Assembly: GCF_003385215.1 (NCBI RefSeq)
Contig: NZ_PQHW01000001.1
Span: 1 to 64,000 of the forward strand
Length of the DNA: 64,000 nucleotides
Direction: 5' to 3'
Source: Amycolatopsis thermalba
GTDB taxonomy: Bacteria > Actinomycetota > Actinomycetes > Mycobacteriales > Pseudonocardiaceae
Shown: in pieces, positions 48,869 to 57,566 of the stretch
Position numbering within the stretch: the first letter of the stretch is position 1
Layout: the number at the start of each line of letters is the position of its first letter
Notes under the pieces: model-generated
The model's input: the letters and a program-made list of their open reading frames with translations, nothing else
Database searches by the model: none
What the model was told of the DNA's origin: nothing
Made by a program: the position numbers and the translations under genes

Positions 48869-49990
48869 ATGCGCCGCGCGCTGACCGCCCTGCTGACGCT
48901 CGTCCTGGCCTTGCTGGGCCTCGCACCGCCGGCGCAGGCCGCCGGGCCGGCGGAGGTGACCGGCTTCGGCTCGAACCCGGGCAACCTGCGCATGTTCCGC
49001 TACGCCCCCGACGGGCTGCCCGCCGGCCGCCCGGTCGTCGTGGCGCTGCACGGCTGCACCCAGAACGCGGCCGGCTACGCCACCGGCACCGGCTGGATGA
49101 AACTGGCCGACCAGTGGCGGATCTCGGTGGTGTTCCCGCAGCAGAGTTCCGCCAACAACGCCAGCAGCTGCTTCAACTGGTTCGAACCGGCCGACACCCG
49201 CCGCGGCTCGGGTGAGGCGTTGTCGATCAAGCAGATGGTCGACCGCACGAAGGCCGACCTCGGTGCCTCGTCGGCCTACGTCACCGGCCTGTCCGCCGGG
49301 GGCGCGATGACCGCGGTCATGCTCGCCACCTACCCGGACGTGTTCGCCGGCGGCGGGATCGGCGCGGGGCTGCCGTACGGGTGCGCGACCTCCGCCGTCA
49401 CCGCGTTCAGCTGCATGAACCCGGGGACCGACCAGGCCCCGGCGCAGTGGGGCGACAAGGTGCGCGCCGCGGCCGACCACTCCGGCACGCACCCGCGGGT
49501 GTCGATCTGGCACGGCACCGCCGACACGACCGTCGCCCCGCGCAACGCCACCGAACTCGTCGAGCAGTGGACCAACCTGGCGGGCACCGACCAGACGCCG
49601 GAGGTGAGCGACACGGTCGCGGGCTATCCGCACCGGATCTACGGCGGCGCGGTCGAGTACTTCCAGATCACCGGGATGGGCCACGGTCAGCCGATCGACC
49701 CGGGCACGCAGGCCACGCAGTGCGGCACCGCCGGCGCCTACCTCCTCGACGTGAACCTCTGCTCGGCCTACCACCTGGGCCGTTTCTGGGGCATCGCCGA
49801 CGACACCGGCGCCCCACCGGCCGGCCACACCGACACCGCGGTCGGCACCGCCACCGACCACTACGTCGCCGGGCGGGTGGACGTCACCGGGTACAACGCG
49901 CTCGGCGCCCGCTACGGCTACACCGCGCCGATCACCCTGTACCTGTGCGGCACGAACTGGACCGACCGGCCCGATTGCACGCCGATCTGA
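48869..49990 (+). CDS. secreted PHB-depolymerase-type esterase
   Basis: This 373-residue exported protein has a signal peptide (LTALLTLVLALLGLAPPAQA) and an alpha/beta hydrolase of the PHB depolymerase/feruloyl esterase group. It has VVALHGCTQNAAGYA as oxyanion region, the nucleophile in TGLSAGGAMT, a likely Asp in WHGTADTTV, and a His in GMGHGQPI. A C-terminal region (about 290-373) with two Cys may bind a polymer. It would degrade polyesters such as polyhydroxybutyrate, or related plant esters, outside the cell. GGAGGTG precedes the ATG. Substrate is inferred from family. Confidence 0.88.
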   Translation: MRRALTALLTLVLALLGLAPPAQAAGPAEVTGFGSNPGNLRMFRYAPDGLPAGRPVVVALHGCTQNAAGYATGTGWMKLADQWRISVVFPQQSSANNASSCFNWFEPADTRRGSGEALSIKQMVDRTKADLGASSAYVTGLSAGGAMTAVMLATYPDVFAGGGIGAGLPYGCATSAVTAFSCMNPGTDQAPAQWGDKVRAAADHSGTHPRVSIWHGTADTTVAPRNATELVEQWTNLAGTDQTPEVSDTVAGYPHRIYGGAVEYFQITGMGHGQPIDPGTQATQCGTAGAYLLDVNLCSAYHLGRFWGIADDTGAPPAGHTDTAVGTATDHYVAGRVDVTGYNALGARYGYTAPITLYLCGTNWTDRPDCTPI

Positions 49991-50013
49991 TGCTGGTGCC
50001 GTATTTTCGGCGT

Positions 50014-50808
50014 ATGGGCACCGCGGACGAGCGCAGGGCGGACGGCGAGGGCGGTCCGCGTCCGCTGCTCGTGCTGGGCAAGATCGTCGACATCCTGGAC
50101 GCGTTCACCCTGCACCAGCCCTCGCTCACGCTGCGGGAGCTGCAGCAGAAGACGGGGCTGCCGCAGTCGACGGTGCAGCGGCTGGTGACGAACCTGGTCG
50201 CGCACGGGTTCCTCGACCGCGCCGGGGACGGGTTCCGGCTCGGGGTGCGGATGGCCTACTGGGGCGCGGCGGCGGGCAAGGACCTCGACGTGCTGTCGGT
50301 GGTGAACCCGGTGCTGAAGGACCTGCGCGACGCGACCGGCGAGACGGCGTGCTTCTTCCGCGCGGAGGGGCACCACCGGGTGTGCATCGCGGTCGCGCAG
50401 ACGCGGCACGCGCTGCGGCGGGAGATGTCGGTCGGCAAGATCGCGCCGATCACGGTCGGGTCGCCGGGGCGCGTGCTGCTGGCGTGGTCGCCGGGGCTGG
50501 CCGAGGAGGTGCTGCGGGAGGACCTGCCCCAGCTGACCGAGAGCACGGTGACCGACCGGGACGAGCTGCGGCGCCTGATCAAGCAGACCGCGGCCGAGGG
50601 CTACGCGATCACGGTCGGCGAGCGCGTGGACGGCGCCTCGGGCCTGGCCGCGCCGGTGTTCGACTCGGCGGCCGACCTGGTCGGCGCGCTGGTGGTGAGC
50701 GGCCCGACGATGCGCATGCCGTACGAGAAGTGCCTGGACTGGGTGGACGTGCTGGTCGAACACGCGGAACGGATCACCCGCGCGCTGGGCGGCCGCCACC
50801 CGGGCTGA
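50014..50808 (+). CDS. IclR-family regulator
   Basis: This 264-residue regulator has an IclR N-terminal winged helix (LTLRELQQKTGLPQSTVQRL) and C-terminal GAF-like effector domain with GETACFFRAEG, and GSPGRVLLAWSP. Its gene lies next to, and convergent with, the HMG-CoA lyase-like/CoA-transferase/GntP operon, overlapping the lyase end by 35 bases. It is the likely regulator of that operon. I chose the ATG at 50014: TATTTT at 50002-50007 would fit a leaderless -10. The ATG at 49990 overlapping the esterase stop is the alternative. Confidence 0.88.
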   Translation: MGTADERRADGEGGPRPLLVLGKIVDILDAFTLHQPSLTLRELQQKTGLPQSTVQRLVTNLVAHGFLDRAGDGFRLGVRMAYWGAAAGKDLDVLSVVNPVLKDLRDATGETACFFRAEGHHRVCIAVAQTRHALRREMSVGKIAPITVGSPGRVLLAWSPGLAEEVLREDLPQLTESTVTDRDELRRLIKQTAAEGYAITVGERVDGASGLAAPVFDSAADLVGALVVSGPTMRMPYEKCLDWVDVLVEHAERITRALGGRHPG

Positions 50809-51721
50809 GCCGCTCGCCGATCGCCCACGGGAACGCCGTCGCGCTCGTGCGGGCCCCCTGCGCGGCCCGCGACCGGTTCGGCTCCCCCAGCTCGTCCAGC
50901 AGATCGCCGGACAACCGCACGATCCGCGCGAACGACGACGGCGTGAGCCACGGCGGCCGCACCGCGAACAGCAGGTCCTCAGTGGACGCGTTCCCACTGG
51001 CGCCGGGCGCGAAGGGGCACCCGCCGAGCCCGCCCAGCGCACCATCCACTTCGGACGCCCCGGCCGCGATGGCGGCCAGCGTGTTCGCCACCCCCAGGCC
51101 CCACGTGTCGTGCCCGTGGTAGACGATGCGGCGCGGCGGCGTCTCCGCCGCCACCCGGGCCACCAGGCTGGTCACCTGCGCGGGCACGGCCTGTCCCAGG
51201 GTGTCGCACAGCACGATGTCCCCGGCGCCCTCGGCCCGCGGGTCGCGCGCGATCGCCAGCACCCGCTCCTCCGGCACCGCGCCGTCGAACGGGCAGGTGA
51301 ACGACGTGGCGACGCACAGCTGGATACAGCCACCGGCAGCGGCCGCCGCCGACACCGCTCGGGGCATCGCCGCGAGACTGTCCTCGGTGGAGCGTCCGAG
51401 GTTGGCGCGGTTGTGCGCATCGGATGCGGACAGGCAGTACTGGAAGTTCACCGCACCGGCCTCCCCGGCGCGTTCGACGTGCCGCGGCGTGGCGACCCAC
51501 ACCCAGCAGCGCGCCAGCTCTCCGGGTTCCAGCAACCGGATCACGTCGAGCGTGTCGGCCAGCGGCGGCACCAGGTCCGGGCGCGCCATCGAACCGATCT
51601 CGATGCTGGGCACCCCGGCGGCCAGCAGCTCCCGGATCACCGCGACCTTGCGTGCGGTCGGCAGCGGTTTCCCGGTCAGCTGCAGGCCGTCCCGCAACGT
51701 CACGTCCCGCAGATCAGTCAT
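50774..51721 (-). CDS. HMG-CoA lyase-like enzyme
   Basis: This 315-residue protein is a HMGL-like TIM barrel (pyruvate carboxyltransferase family). The N-terminal DVTLRDGLQLTG carries the Arg and Asp that bind metal and substrate. IEIGSMARPDLVPPLADT and the metal-binding HGHDTWGLGVAN are characteristic. A Cys-containing GGLGGCPFAPGASGNASTED loop, whose Cys is catalytic in HMG-CoA lyases, is present. It cleaves a 3-hydroxy-3-methyl-acyl-CoA to acetyl-CoA plus a ketoacid. Its GTG/ATG start overlaps the CoA-transferase end by 8 bases. The substrate (HMG-CoA, citramalyl-CoA or other) is not decided. Confidence 0.88.
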   Translation of the reverse strand: MTDLRDVTLRDGLQLTGKPLPTARKVAVIRELLAAGVPSIEIGSMARPDLVPPLADTLDVIRLLEPGELARCWVWVATPRHVERAGEAGAVNFQYCLSASDAHNRANLGRSTEDSLAAMPRAVSAAAAAGGCIQLCVATSFTCPFDGAVPEERVLAIARDPRAEGAGDIVLCDTLGQAVPAQVTSLVARVAAETPPRRIVYHGHDTWGLGVANTLAAIAAGASEVDGALGGLGGCPFAPGASGNASTEDLLFAVRPPWLTPSSFARIVRLSGDLLDELGEPNRSRAAQGARTSATAFPWAIGERLSPGGGRPARG

Positions 51722-52919
51722 TCCCGGCCTCCTTCCGGCCCAGCAGGCGCAGGATCTCCGCGGTGTGCTCGCCGAGCTCCGGCCCCGGGGTGCGCAGCGG
51801 CAACGACTCGGTGCCGATCACCGGCACGACCCCGGGGAACCCGATCGGCACCTCCTCCCCCGTGCCCGGGTCGACGGGCAGCGGCTGGATCATCGCCCGG
51901 GCGCGGTACTGCTCGTCGGCGCAGATGTCGGCGGCCGTGTAGATCGGGCCGGCCGGCACCCCGGCCTCGTCGAGGACCTTCAGCACCTCGTCCCGGTCGC
52001 GGCCGCGGGTCCACTCCCCGATCGCCTCGTCCAGCTCGTCGCGCCGCGCCCAGCGGCCCGCGTTGTCCGCCAGCCCAGGGTCGCCGGCGAGGTCGGGGCG
52101 GCCGATGGCGAGCATGCAACGGCGGAAGATCGAGTCGCCGTTGCCCGCGATCACCACGCTGGTGCCGTCGCCGCACTCGTAGGCGTTGCTGGGCGCGATG
52201 CCCTCCATCCGCCCGCCCACGCGCTGCCGCTCGACCCCGTAGGCGAGGTGGTCCGGCACGAGCGACTCCATCATCGAGAACACCGCCTCGTGCAGCGCGA
52301 CGTCGACCACCCGCTCACGCAGCGGCCGCCGTTTCGGCAGCACGGCGCGCTCGTACAGCTCGACCATCACCCCGAACGCGGCGTACAGCCCGGCGATCGA
52401 GTCCCCGATGGACACCCCGACCCGCGACGGCGGCCGGTCGGCCTCCCCCACCAGGTTGCGCAGTCCGCCCATCGCCTCGGCCACCGCGGCGAACCCGGGC
52501 CGGCCGGCCAGCGGCCCGGTCTGGCCGAACGCCGAGATGCGCGCGAGCACGACGTCCGGGTTGGCCCGTTCCAGCTCGGCCGGTCCCAGGCCCCACTTCT
52601 CCAGCGTGCCGGGGCGGAAGTTCTCGATCACCACGTCGCACCGGCGCACGAGGCCGAGCACGATGTCCCGCCCCGCCGCGGTCCGCAGGTCGACCGCGAT
52701 GGACTTCTTGTTGCGGTTGACGGTGTGGAACAGCATGGACACCGTGCCCGCGTAGAGCCGCCAGCCGCGCAGCTCGTCGCCGCGGCCGGGCCGCTCGACC
52801 TTGATCACCTCGGCGCCCAGGTCGGCCAGCAGCCGCGCGGCGGTCGGCCCGGCGATGTAGTTGCCCAGCTCCAGGACGCGGATCCCGCGCAGCGGCAGGT
52901 GTGCGTGTTCGGTGTCCAT
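51714..52919 (-). CDS. family III (CaiB/BaiF) CoA-transferase
   Basis: This 401-residue CoA-transferase starts LPLRGIRVLELGNYIAGP, contains the RNKKSIAVDLRTAAG motif, and VSIGDSIAGLYAA with the catalytic Asp (about residue 175). It moves CoA from a donor such as succinyl-CoA to a free acid. With a permease upstream and a lyase downstream in the same operon, it would activate the imported acid for cleavage. Itaconate, citramalate or hydroxymethylglutarate are candidates, but none can be proven. It lies 16 bases after the permease. Confidence 0.92.
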   Translation of the reverse strand: MDTEHAHLPLRGIRVLELGNYIAGPTAARLLADLGAEVIKVERPGRGDELRGWRLYAGTVSMLFHTVNRNKKSIAVDLRTAAGRDIVLGLVRRCDVVIENFRPGTLEKWGLGPAELERANPDVVLARISAFGQTGPLAGRPGFAAVAEAMGGLRNLVGEADRPPSRVGVSIGDSIAGLYAAFGVMVELYERAVLPKRRPLRERVVDVALHEAVFSMMESLVPDHLAYGVERQRVGGRMEGIAPSNAYECGDGTSVVIAGNGDSIFRRCMLAIGRPDLAGDPGLADNAGRWARRDELDEAIGEWTRGRDRDEVLKVLDEAGVPAGPIYTAADICADEQYRARAMIQPLPVDPGTGEEVPIGFPGVVPVIGTESLPLRTPGPELGEHTAEILRLLGRKEAGND

Positions 52920-52935
52920 CGGAACCTTTCCGTGT

Positions 52936-54294
52936 CTAGAGGACGAGGTTGAGGGCCAGGATCGGGCCCAGCGCCACCACGGAGGCGACCGAGACGCCGA
53001 CCGAGACGGTCTTCAGCGCGCCGCGCGTCGTCTGCCCGAGCAGCGATTGCAGCAGCCAGAACGTGTTGCTGGTCAGGTGGACCATGAACAGCGATCCGGC
53101 GCCCGCGGCCAGCGCGATGAGGACCGGGTCCAGCCCGAGGGACGGGGCGATCGGGGCGAGCAGGCCGGCCGAGGTGATCGCGGAGATCGTCACCGACCCG
53201 ACCGCGATGTGCAGGACCGCGGCCATCAGCCACACGAGCAGCAGCGGGGCCCAGGTGTTGGCGGAGAAGTACTTGCCGAGGATGTCGCCGAGCCCGGCCG
53301 CGGCCAGCACCGCGGCCAGGCATCCGCCCACGCCGTTGAGCAGCAGGATCTGCCCGCTGTCGCGCAGGCCCGAGCCGAGCGCGGACTCCACCGCGGGCTG
53401 GCCCATGTACCGCCGCCCGATCAGGCAGGTGCCGACCAGCCCGAGCAGCAGCGCCACCACCGGGCTGGACAGGAACGCCACGACCGGGTTCGACCACTCC
53501 AGCATCTCGGCCACCGCGCCGGTGGCGATCAGCACGAGCGCGCCGAGCAGCGGGCTGAACACCACCGGCAGGGCGGGCGGCTTGCGCAGGTCGAGCGCGG
53601 CCACGGTGCCCGGGCCGCCCCGCGGCGCTTCCGGTGCCACGGCCTCGTCGGCCATCTCGTCCTTGGCCGGGTCCCACCAGCCGCGGGCGAAGAGCACCGA
53701 CATGATCGCGATCGCGATCGTCACCGTCGGGATGATCACGACGAGACCGAAGAGCAGGTACTTGCCCAGCGGCACGTGCAGCAGGCCGGCCAGGGCCAGC
53801 GCGCCGACGCCGGGAACGGTGAACACGATGCCGCACTCCAGCGCGATCGCCAGCGCCGTGGCCATGCGCGCGACCCCGCGCGGTCCGAGCCGCTTGCCGA
53901 TGCCCCTGGCCAGCGGACCGGAGATCACCAGCAGCACGTCGAGGAAGATCGACTGCAGGACGGTGGCGATGGTCAGGGCCATCGCGTACGGGATCCGGCG
54001 CGGGCCGAACACCGTCAGCAGCTTGTCCACCAGGCGTTCGATGGCCCGCAGATCGCGCAGGATGGCGCCGATGAGCACGCCGAACGCGATGAGCAGGCCG
54101 ATCTCGGCCATCACGTCACCGAAGCCGGTGGTGATCTCCTCCACGGTCTTGCCGACGCCGAGCCCGGTGGACAGCCCCAGGTAGCAGGAGCCGAGCACCA
54201 GCGCGATGACCGGGTTGAGCCGGAAGCGGACGATCAACACCACGATGGCCGCGACCGTGACCCCGGTGTTGATCAGTGTTGCCGTGTCTGACAT
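52936..54294 (-). CDS. GntP-family organic acid/gluconate permease
   Basis: This 452-residue transporter of the gluconate:H+ symporter (GntP) family has about 12 helices. It contains the typical opening LVLGSCYLGLSTGLGVGKTVEEITTG-type region (broken here into shorter pieces as read), the LQSIFLDVLLVIS helix, VGSVTISAITSAGL and a SNTFWLLQSL segment near the C terminus. GntP proteins take up sugar acids and small hydroxy acids. As first gene of the operon with CoA-transferase and lyase, it likely imports their substrate. The ATG at 54292-54294 was chosen; upstream codons lack conservation. Confidence 0.9.
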   Translation of the reverse strand: MSDTATLINTGVTVAAIVVLIVRFRLNPVIALVLGSCYLGLSTGLGVGKTVEEITTGFGDVMAEIGLLIAFGVLIGAILRDLRAIERLVDKLLTVFGPRRIPYAMALTIATVLQSIFLDVLLVISGPLARGIGKRLGPRGVARMATALAIALECGIVFTVPGVGALALAGLLHVPLGKYLLFGLVVIIPTVTIAIAIMSVLFARGWWDPAKDEMADEAVAPEAPRGGPGTVAALDLRKPPALPVVFSPLLGALVLIATGAVAEMLEWSNPVVAFLSSPVVALLLGLVGTCLIGRRYMGQPAVESALGSGLRDSGQILLLNGVGGCLAAVLAAAGLGDILGKYFSANTWAPLLLVWLMAAVLHIAVGSVTISAITSAGLLAPIAPSLGLDPVLIALAAGAGSLFMVHLTSNTFWLLQSLLGQTTRGALKTVSVGVSVASVVALGPILALNLVL

Positions 54295-54349
54295 GCGGTT
54301 GTCCCGTCGCTCGTGCCACGTTGCACTGTTCGCCACAATATGAACATGA

Positions 54350-54364
54350 ACCCACCATGTGGGT
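54350..54364. promoter_or_regulatory. candidate operator upstream of gntP operon
   Basis: A perfect inverted repeat ACCCAC-CAT-GTGGGT lies 55 bases upstream of the permease start. It may be the site of the IclR-type regulator at 50014. A second, weaker repeat (TGTTC/GAACA at 54327-54346) lies nearer the gene. Both are judged only from symmetry. Confidence 0.45.
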
Positions 54365-54414
54365 CAATAGTGCGTGAGTGAGTAACCGACGTGCCGCCAG
54401 TCGACAGAAACCAA

Positions 54415-54443
54415 TTGATTTTCAATAGATATCGAGCGATACT
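54415..54443 (+). promoter_or_regulatory. leaderless promoter of DUF2975-Xre pair with operator
   Basis: A -35 TTGATT (54415-54420) and -10 GATACT (54438-54443), 17 bases apart, place transcription start at the ATG itself (54450). A perfect inverted repeat TATCG-AG-CGATA (54430-54441) overlaps the -10 and would let the Xre protein repress its own operon. Confidence 0.65.
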
Positions 54444-54449
54444 CGGTGC

Positions 54450-54929
54450 ATGTTCGCTGAACGCTGGGTCGTCCCCCTCCTCCGGATCCTCCTCGTGGCG
54501 CTGTTCGGGATCCTCGTGCTGCTCCAGGTGATGTCGCTGCCCGGGCAGTTCGCGCACATGGCGCGGGAGAACCCCGATCTCGCCCACCTCCGGTGGCCGG
54601 CCACCGCCGTCACGGTGTTCTGGGTGCTGTGCGTCCAGGTGGTGATCGTGGCGATGTGGCGGCTGCTGACGATGGTGCGGAAGGACCGCATCTTCAGCGC
54701 GGGGTCGATGCGGTGGGTCAACGTGATCGTCGGGGCGATCGCCGCCGGGTGGCTCGTGCTCGTGGCGGTGTTCCTGTACGTCGGCTTCCGCGCCGACGAC
54801 CCCGGCCTCCCGCTGCTGCTGTTCCTGATGGTGGTCGGGGTCGCCGTGGCGGGCCTGCTGATGGTCGTGATGCGCGCGCTGCTGCGGCAGGCCACCACGC
54901 TGCGGACCGACATGGAAGCGGTGATCTGA
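54450..54929 (+). CDS. DUF2975 membrane protein
   Basis: This 159-residue protein has four predicted membrane helices (about residues 8-28, 50-70, 88-112 and 120-142) with short charged loops. This is the DUF2975 family, a small integral membrane protein whose function is not known. Genes of this family regularly sit next to a small Xre-type regulator (YozG-like), as here. The stop overlaps the regulator start (TGATG at 54927-54931). The promoter suggests a leaderless mRNA. Confidence 0.88.
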   Translation: MFAERWVVPLLRILLVALFGILVLLQVMSLPGQFAHMARENPDLAHLRWPATAVTVFWVLCVQVVIVAMWRLLTMVRKDRIFSAGSMRWVNVIVGAIAAGWLVLVAVFLYVGFRADDPGLPLLLFLMVVGVAVAGLLMVVMRALLRQATTLRTDMEAVI

Positions 54930-55183
54930 TGCCGATCGTCGTGCGCATCGACGTCCAGCTCGCCAAGCGCAAGATGAGCGTCGGCGAGTTCGCCGAGCGG
55001 GTCGGCATCACCCCGGCGAACGTCGCGGTGCTGAAGAACGGCCGCGCGAAGGCCGTGCGCTTCTCCACGCTGGAGGCCATGTGCCGGGTGCTCGGCTGCC
55101 AGCCGGGCGACCTGCTGGAGTGGGTCGCCGACGACGACGCCGACGCGGAGACCGCGGACCAGGCGGGCACCCTCAGCCCGTGA
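54929..55183 (+). CDS. small Xre-type regulator (YozG-like)
   Basis: This 84-residue protein is a single Cro/CI helix-turn-helix domain (MSVGEFAERVGITPANVAVLKNG, broken as two helices) with a short acidic C-terminal tail (WVADDDADAETAD). Regulators of this type pair with DUF2975 proteins, perhaps with the membrane protein controlling the regulator's activity. It is coupled to the DUF2975 gene, and the palindrome over the shared promoter is a likely binding site. The target genes beyond its own operon are unknown. Confidence 0.88.
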   Translation: MPIVVRIDVQLAKRKMSVGEFAERVGITPANVAVLKNGRAKAVRFSTLEAMCRVLGCQPGDLLEWVADDDADAETADQAGTLSP

Positions 55184-55195
55184 CACCGCCGTCGA

Positions 55196-56413
55196 TCATG
55201 CCGGGCTGGAGCGGGATCGCGCGCCCCCCGCCGCGATGGCCACCACACCGGCAGCCGCGGTGAGCCCGCCGCACACCATGACGGCCGAGGCGGAACTCCG
55301 GTCCACGACGAAACCACCGGCGAGGGCGCCGAGAGCGATCGTGGCCTGGAAGGACGCGGTGAACAGGACCGAGGCCGCTTCCGCCGCGCGGGGTGCCGCC
55401 AGGGCGAACCACGTGTGCGAGGCGACCGGAACGGCCCCGTACGCCAGGCCCCACGCGACCAGGAGCGCCACCGCGCCCGCGAGCGAGGTCCCGGCGAGCG
55501 GGAGCAGCGTGGTCGCGGCCGCCAGCAGCCCCGCGCTCACTCCGAAGACCACGCGCGGATACCGCGGGAGGCCGGCACCGGCGAGGAAGTTGCCGGCGAT
55601 CCCGGCCGTGCCGTAGATCAGGAGCACGACCGTGATGGCCGCCGGGGACGCCTCCGTCACCTGCTCGAGGAACGGCCGCACGTAGGTGTAGGCGCCGAAG
55701 TGCGCCAGGACCACGAGGACCGTCACCAGCAGGGCCGCGCGGGTGCCCGGGCGGCCGAGCACGGCGGTCAGCACGCCCCGGCTGGTCGCCCGGAGCGGCG
55801 GCAGCGGGGGCAGGACCACGGCCAGTGCCGCGAGCACCGCGCCGGAGAGGACCGCCAGGACGACGAAGGCGGTGCGCCAGCCGGAGAGGTCGCCGAGGAA
55901 GGTTCCCGCCGGGACGCCCAGCACCGAACCGAGTGGCACCGCCGAGAAGATCACCGCGGTGGCCCGCGCCGCGGACCGGGGCGGGACGAGGCGTTCGGCG
56001 AGCCCGGACGCGATCGCCCAGAACCCGCCGATGGTGACCCCGACGAGGACGCGTGACACCAGCACGGCCCAGTAGCCGGGCGCGGCGGCCGCGACGACGT
56101 TCGCCACCGTCAGCACCGCGAGGAAGGCGCACAGCATCCGCCGGCGGTCCAGGCGCGCGGTCACGACGGTGATGACCGGGGCGGCGATCGCGGCCAGGAT
56201 TCCCGGCATGGTCATCATCAGGCCGGTGGAGCCGTCCGAGACGGCGAACGCGGCGCCGATCGGCGTCAGCAGGCCGATCGGCAGGATCTCGGTGGTGACG
56301 ATGACGAAGATTCCCGTCGTCACCGACAGGACGGCGACGCGGCCCCGCCACGCCGGAAGCGGGTGAACGCCGGTGCCGCCGCGTCCGGCGTCGTGTGTGG
56401 TGGCTGCCGCCAT
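55196..56413 (-). CDS. MFS transporter, DHA1-like (sugar efflux/chloramphenicol-resistance type)
   Basis: This 405-residue protein has about 12 helices, a TTEILPIGLLTPIG helix 1, a motif-A-like loop with RLDRRRML, and the AAPVITVVTA and RVLVGVTIGGFWA segments of the AraJ/YdhP/CmlR DHA1 group. Such proteins export sugars or antibiotics. The gene is convergent with the Xre gene (12-bp gap). The 123 bases between its start and the DUF899 gene contain a hairpin (GGAGCG/CGCTCC near 56502-56518) but no clear gene. The substrate is unknown. Confidence 0.88.
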   Translation of the reverse strand: MAAATTHDAGRGGTGVHPLPAWRGRVAVLSVTTGIFVIVTTEILPIGLLTPIGAAFAVSDGSTGLMMTMPGILAAIAAPVITVVTARLDRRRMLCAFLAVLTVANVVAAAAPGYWAVLVSRVLVGVTIGGFWAIASGLAERLVPPRSAARATAVIFSAVPLGSVLGVPAGTFLGDLSGWRTAFVVLAVLSGAVLAALAVVLPPLPPLRATSRGVLTAVLGRPGTRAALLVTVLVVLAHFGAYTYVRPFLEQVTEASPAAITVVLLIYGTAGIAGNFLAGAGLPRYPRVVFGVSAGLLAAATTLLPLAGTSLAGAVALLVAWGLAYGAVPVASHTWFALAAPRAAEAASVLFTASFQATIALGALAGGFVVDRSSASAVMVCGGLTAAAGVVAIAAGGARSRSSPA

Positions 56414-56536
56414 GACTCCTCGCCCGGTTGGTGGTCGATCATCCGGGCACCAGTCCAGCAGCCGGGGCGCGGGCGGTCTGGCAGGTTTCCGACCCCACCG
56501 TCGGGAGCGCCGGCCGCTCCTGCCCGCGCGACCGGA

Positions 56537-57202
56537 TCAGGCCGGGTAGTCGTCGTGCCAGTGCCACCACTCGTAGGGCGGCGTGCGCGGGTAGCCCTCG
56601 GGTGAGTCCTCCCAGGTCTCCTGCCGTCCGAGCGCGGTGATGTCGAGGTAGCTCCAGGTGCCGCCCATCGCCTCGTCGCCGCGGTTGTTGACGAAGTAGG
56701 TGCGGAACACGCGGTCGCCGTCGCGGATGAAGGCGTTGGTGCCGTGGTACTCGGCCACCCCGAAGTCGCTGTCGAAGTCGTCCAGGATGGTGTACCAGGG
56801 CATCGTCCAGCCCATCCGCGCCTTGACCCGCTCGATGTCCGGCTGCGGCGCGCGCGAGGCGAACACCAGCGTGGTGTCGCGGGCGTTGAGGTGGGCGGGG
56901 TGCGCGACCTGGTCGGCCACCATCGAGCAGCCGACGCACGCGTGGCCGGGCCAGCCGTGCACGCCGGGTTCGAGGAACGCCCGGTAGACGATCAGCTGGC
57001 GGCGGCCGTCGAACAGGCCGAGCAGGGTCGTGGGGCCGTCCGGCCCGTCGAACCGGTACTCCCGGTCCACCTCCGTCCACGGCATGCGGCGGCGCGCGGC
57101 GGCCATCGCGTCCTTGGCGCGGGTCAGCTCCTTTTCCTTCACCAGGAGCTCCCGCCACGCGGCCTCCCACTCCGGCCGCGAGACGATCGGGGGTGTCCTC
57201 AT
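56537..57202 (-). CDS. DUF899 family thioredoxin-like protein
   Basis: This 221-residue protein fits DUF899, a thioredoxin-fold family of unknown role. It has VKEKELTRAKDAMAAARRR, then WTEVDREYRFDGPDGP, the CVGCS motif (Cys pair CxxC, near residue 97), FASRAPQPDI and the C-terminal EWWHWHDDYP. The paired cysteines suggest a redox function. ATG at 57200-57202 has GGAG six bases upstream; an upstream in-frame ATG is less likely. It is the third gene of the SRPBCC-ArsR-DUF899 operon, 28 bases after arsR. Confidence 0.85.
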   Translation of the reverse strand: MRTPPIVSRPEWEAAWRELLVKEKELTRAKDAMAAARRRMPWTEVDREYRFDGPDGPTTLLGLFDGRRQLIVYRAFLEPGVHGWPGHACVGCSMVADQVAHPAHLNARDTTLVFASRAPQPDIERVKARMGWTMPWYTILDDFDSDFGVAEYHGTNAFIRDGDRVFRTYFVNNRGDEAMGGTWSYLDITALGRQETWEDSPEGYPRTPPYEWWHWHDDYPA

Positions 57203-57230
57203 CGGATTCTCCACCTTCCACATCGGACGA

Positions 57231-57566
57231 TCATGCGGTACCTCCCAGGTGGTCGCGCAGTTTCCCCAGCCGGTCGTCCCAGTCGCGGGCCAGTGCGGCG
57301 AGGAACTGTTGCGCCACCTGCATCGGGGCCGGCCGGAGGTGGTAGCGGACGCGGCGCCGCTCCCCCGGCTCGGCGGTCACGAGACCGGCGTCGGCGAGCA
57401 GGGCCAGGTGCTTGGCGACGCCCTGCCGGGTGATCGGCAGCCGGCCGGCGAGGTCGGTGGCCGTGGCCGGCCCCGCCGCGGCCAGCTCGGCGAGGATCGC
57501 CCGCCGCGTCGGATCGGCCAGCGCGGCGAAGACCTGCTCGGCGACGGCCTCGGCGTCACGCCGCAT
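57231..57566 (-). CDS. ArsR-family regulator
   Basis: This 111-residue winged-helix protein is of the ArsR group that pairs with SRPBCC proteins. Helix-turn-helix motifs are FAALADPTRRAILAEL and ATATDLAGRLPITRQGVAKHLALL, followed by the wing RRVRYHLRP. There are no metal-binding cysteines, so it probably senses something other than metal. The ATG at 57564-57566 lies inside the 3' end of the SRPBCC gene (11-base overlap). The strong inverted repeat at 58011-58031 upstream of the operon is its likely target. Confidence 0.9.
   Translation of the reverse strand: MRRDAEAVAEQVFAALADPTRRAILAELAAAGPATATDLAGRLPITRQGVAKHLALLADAGLVTAEPGERRRVRYHLRPAPMQVAQQFLAALARDWDDRLGKLRDHLGGTA

Noticed and set aside
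54327-54346. TGTTC/GAACA repeat upstream of the GntP permease
   Set aside because: Arms are only five bases with a ten-base spacer, too weak to list as a separate operator.
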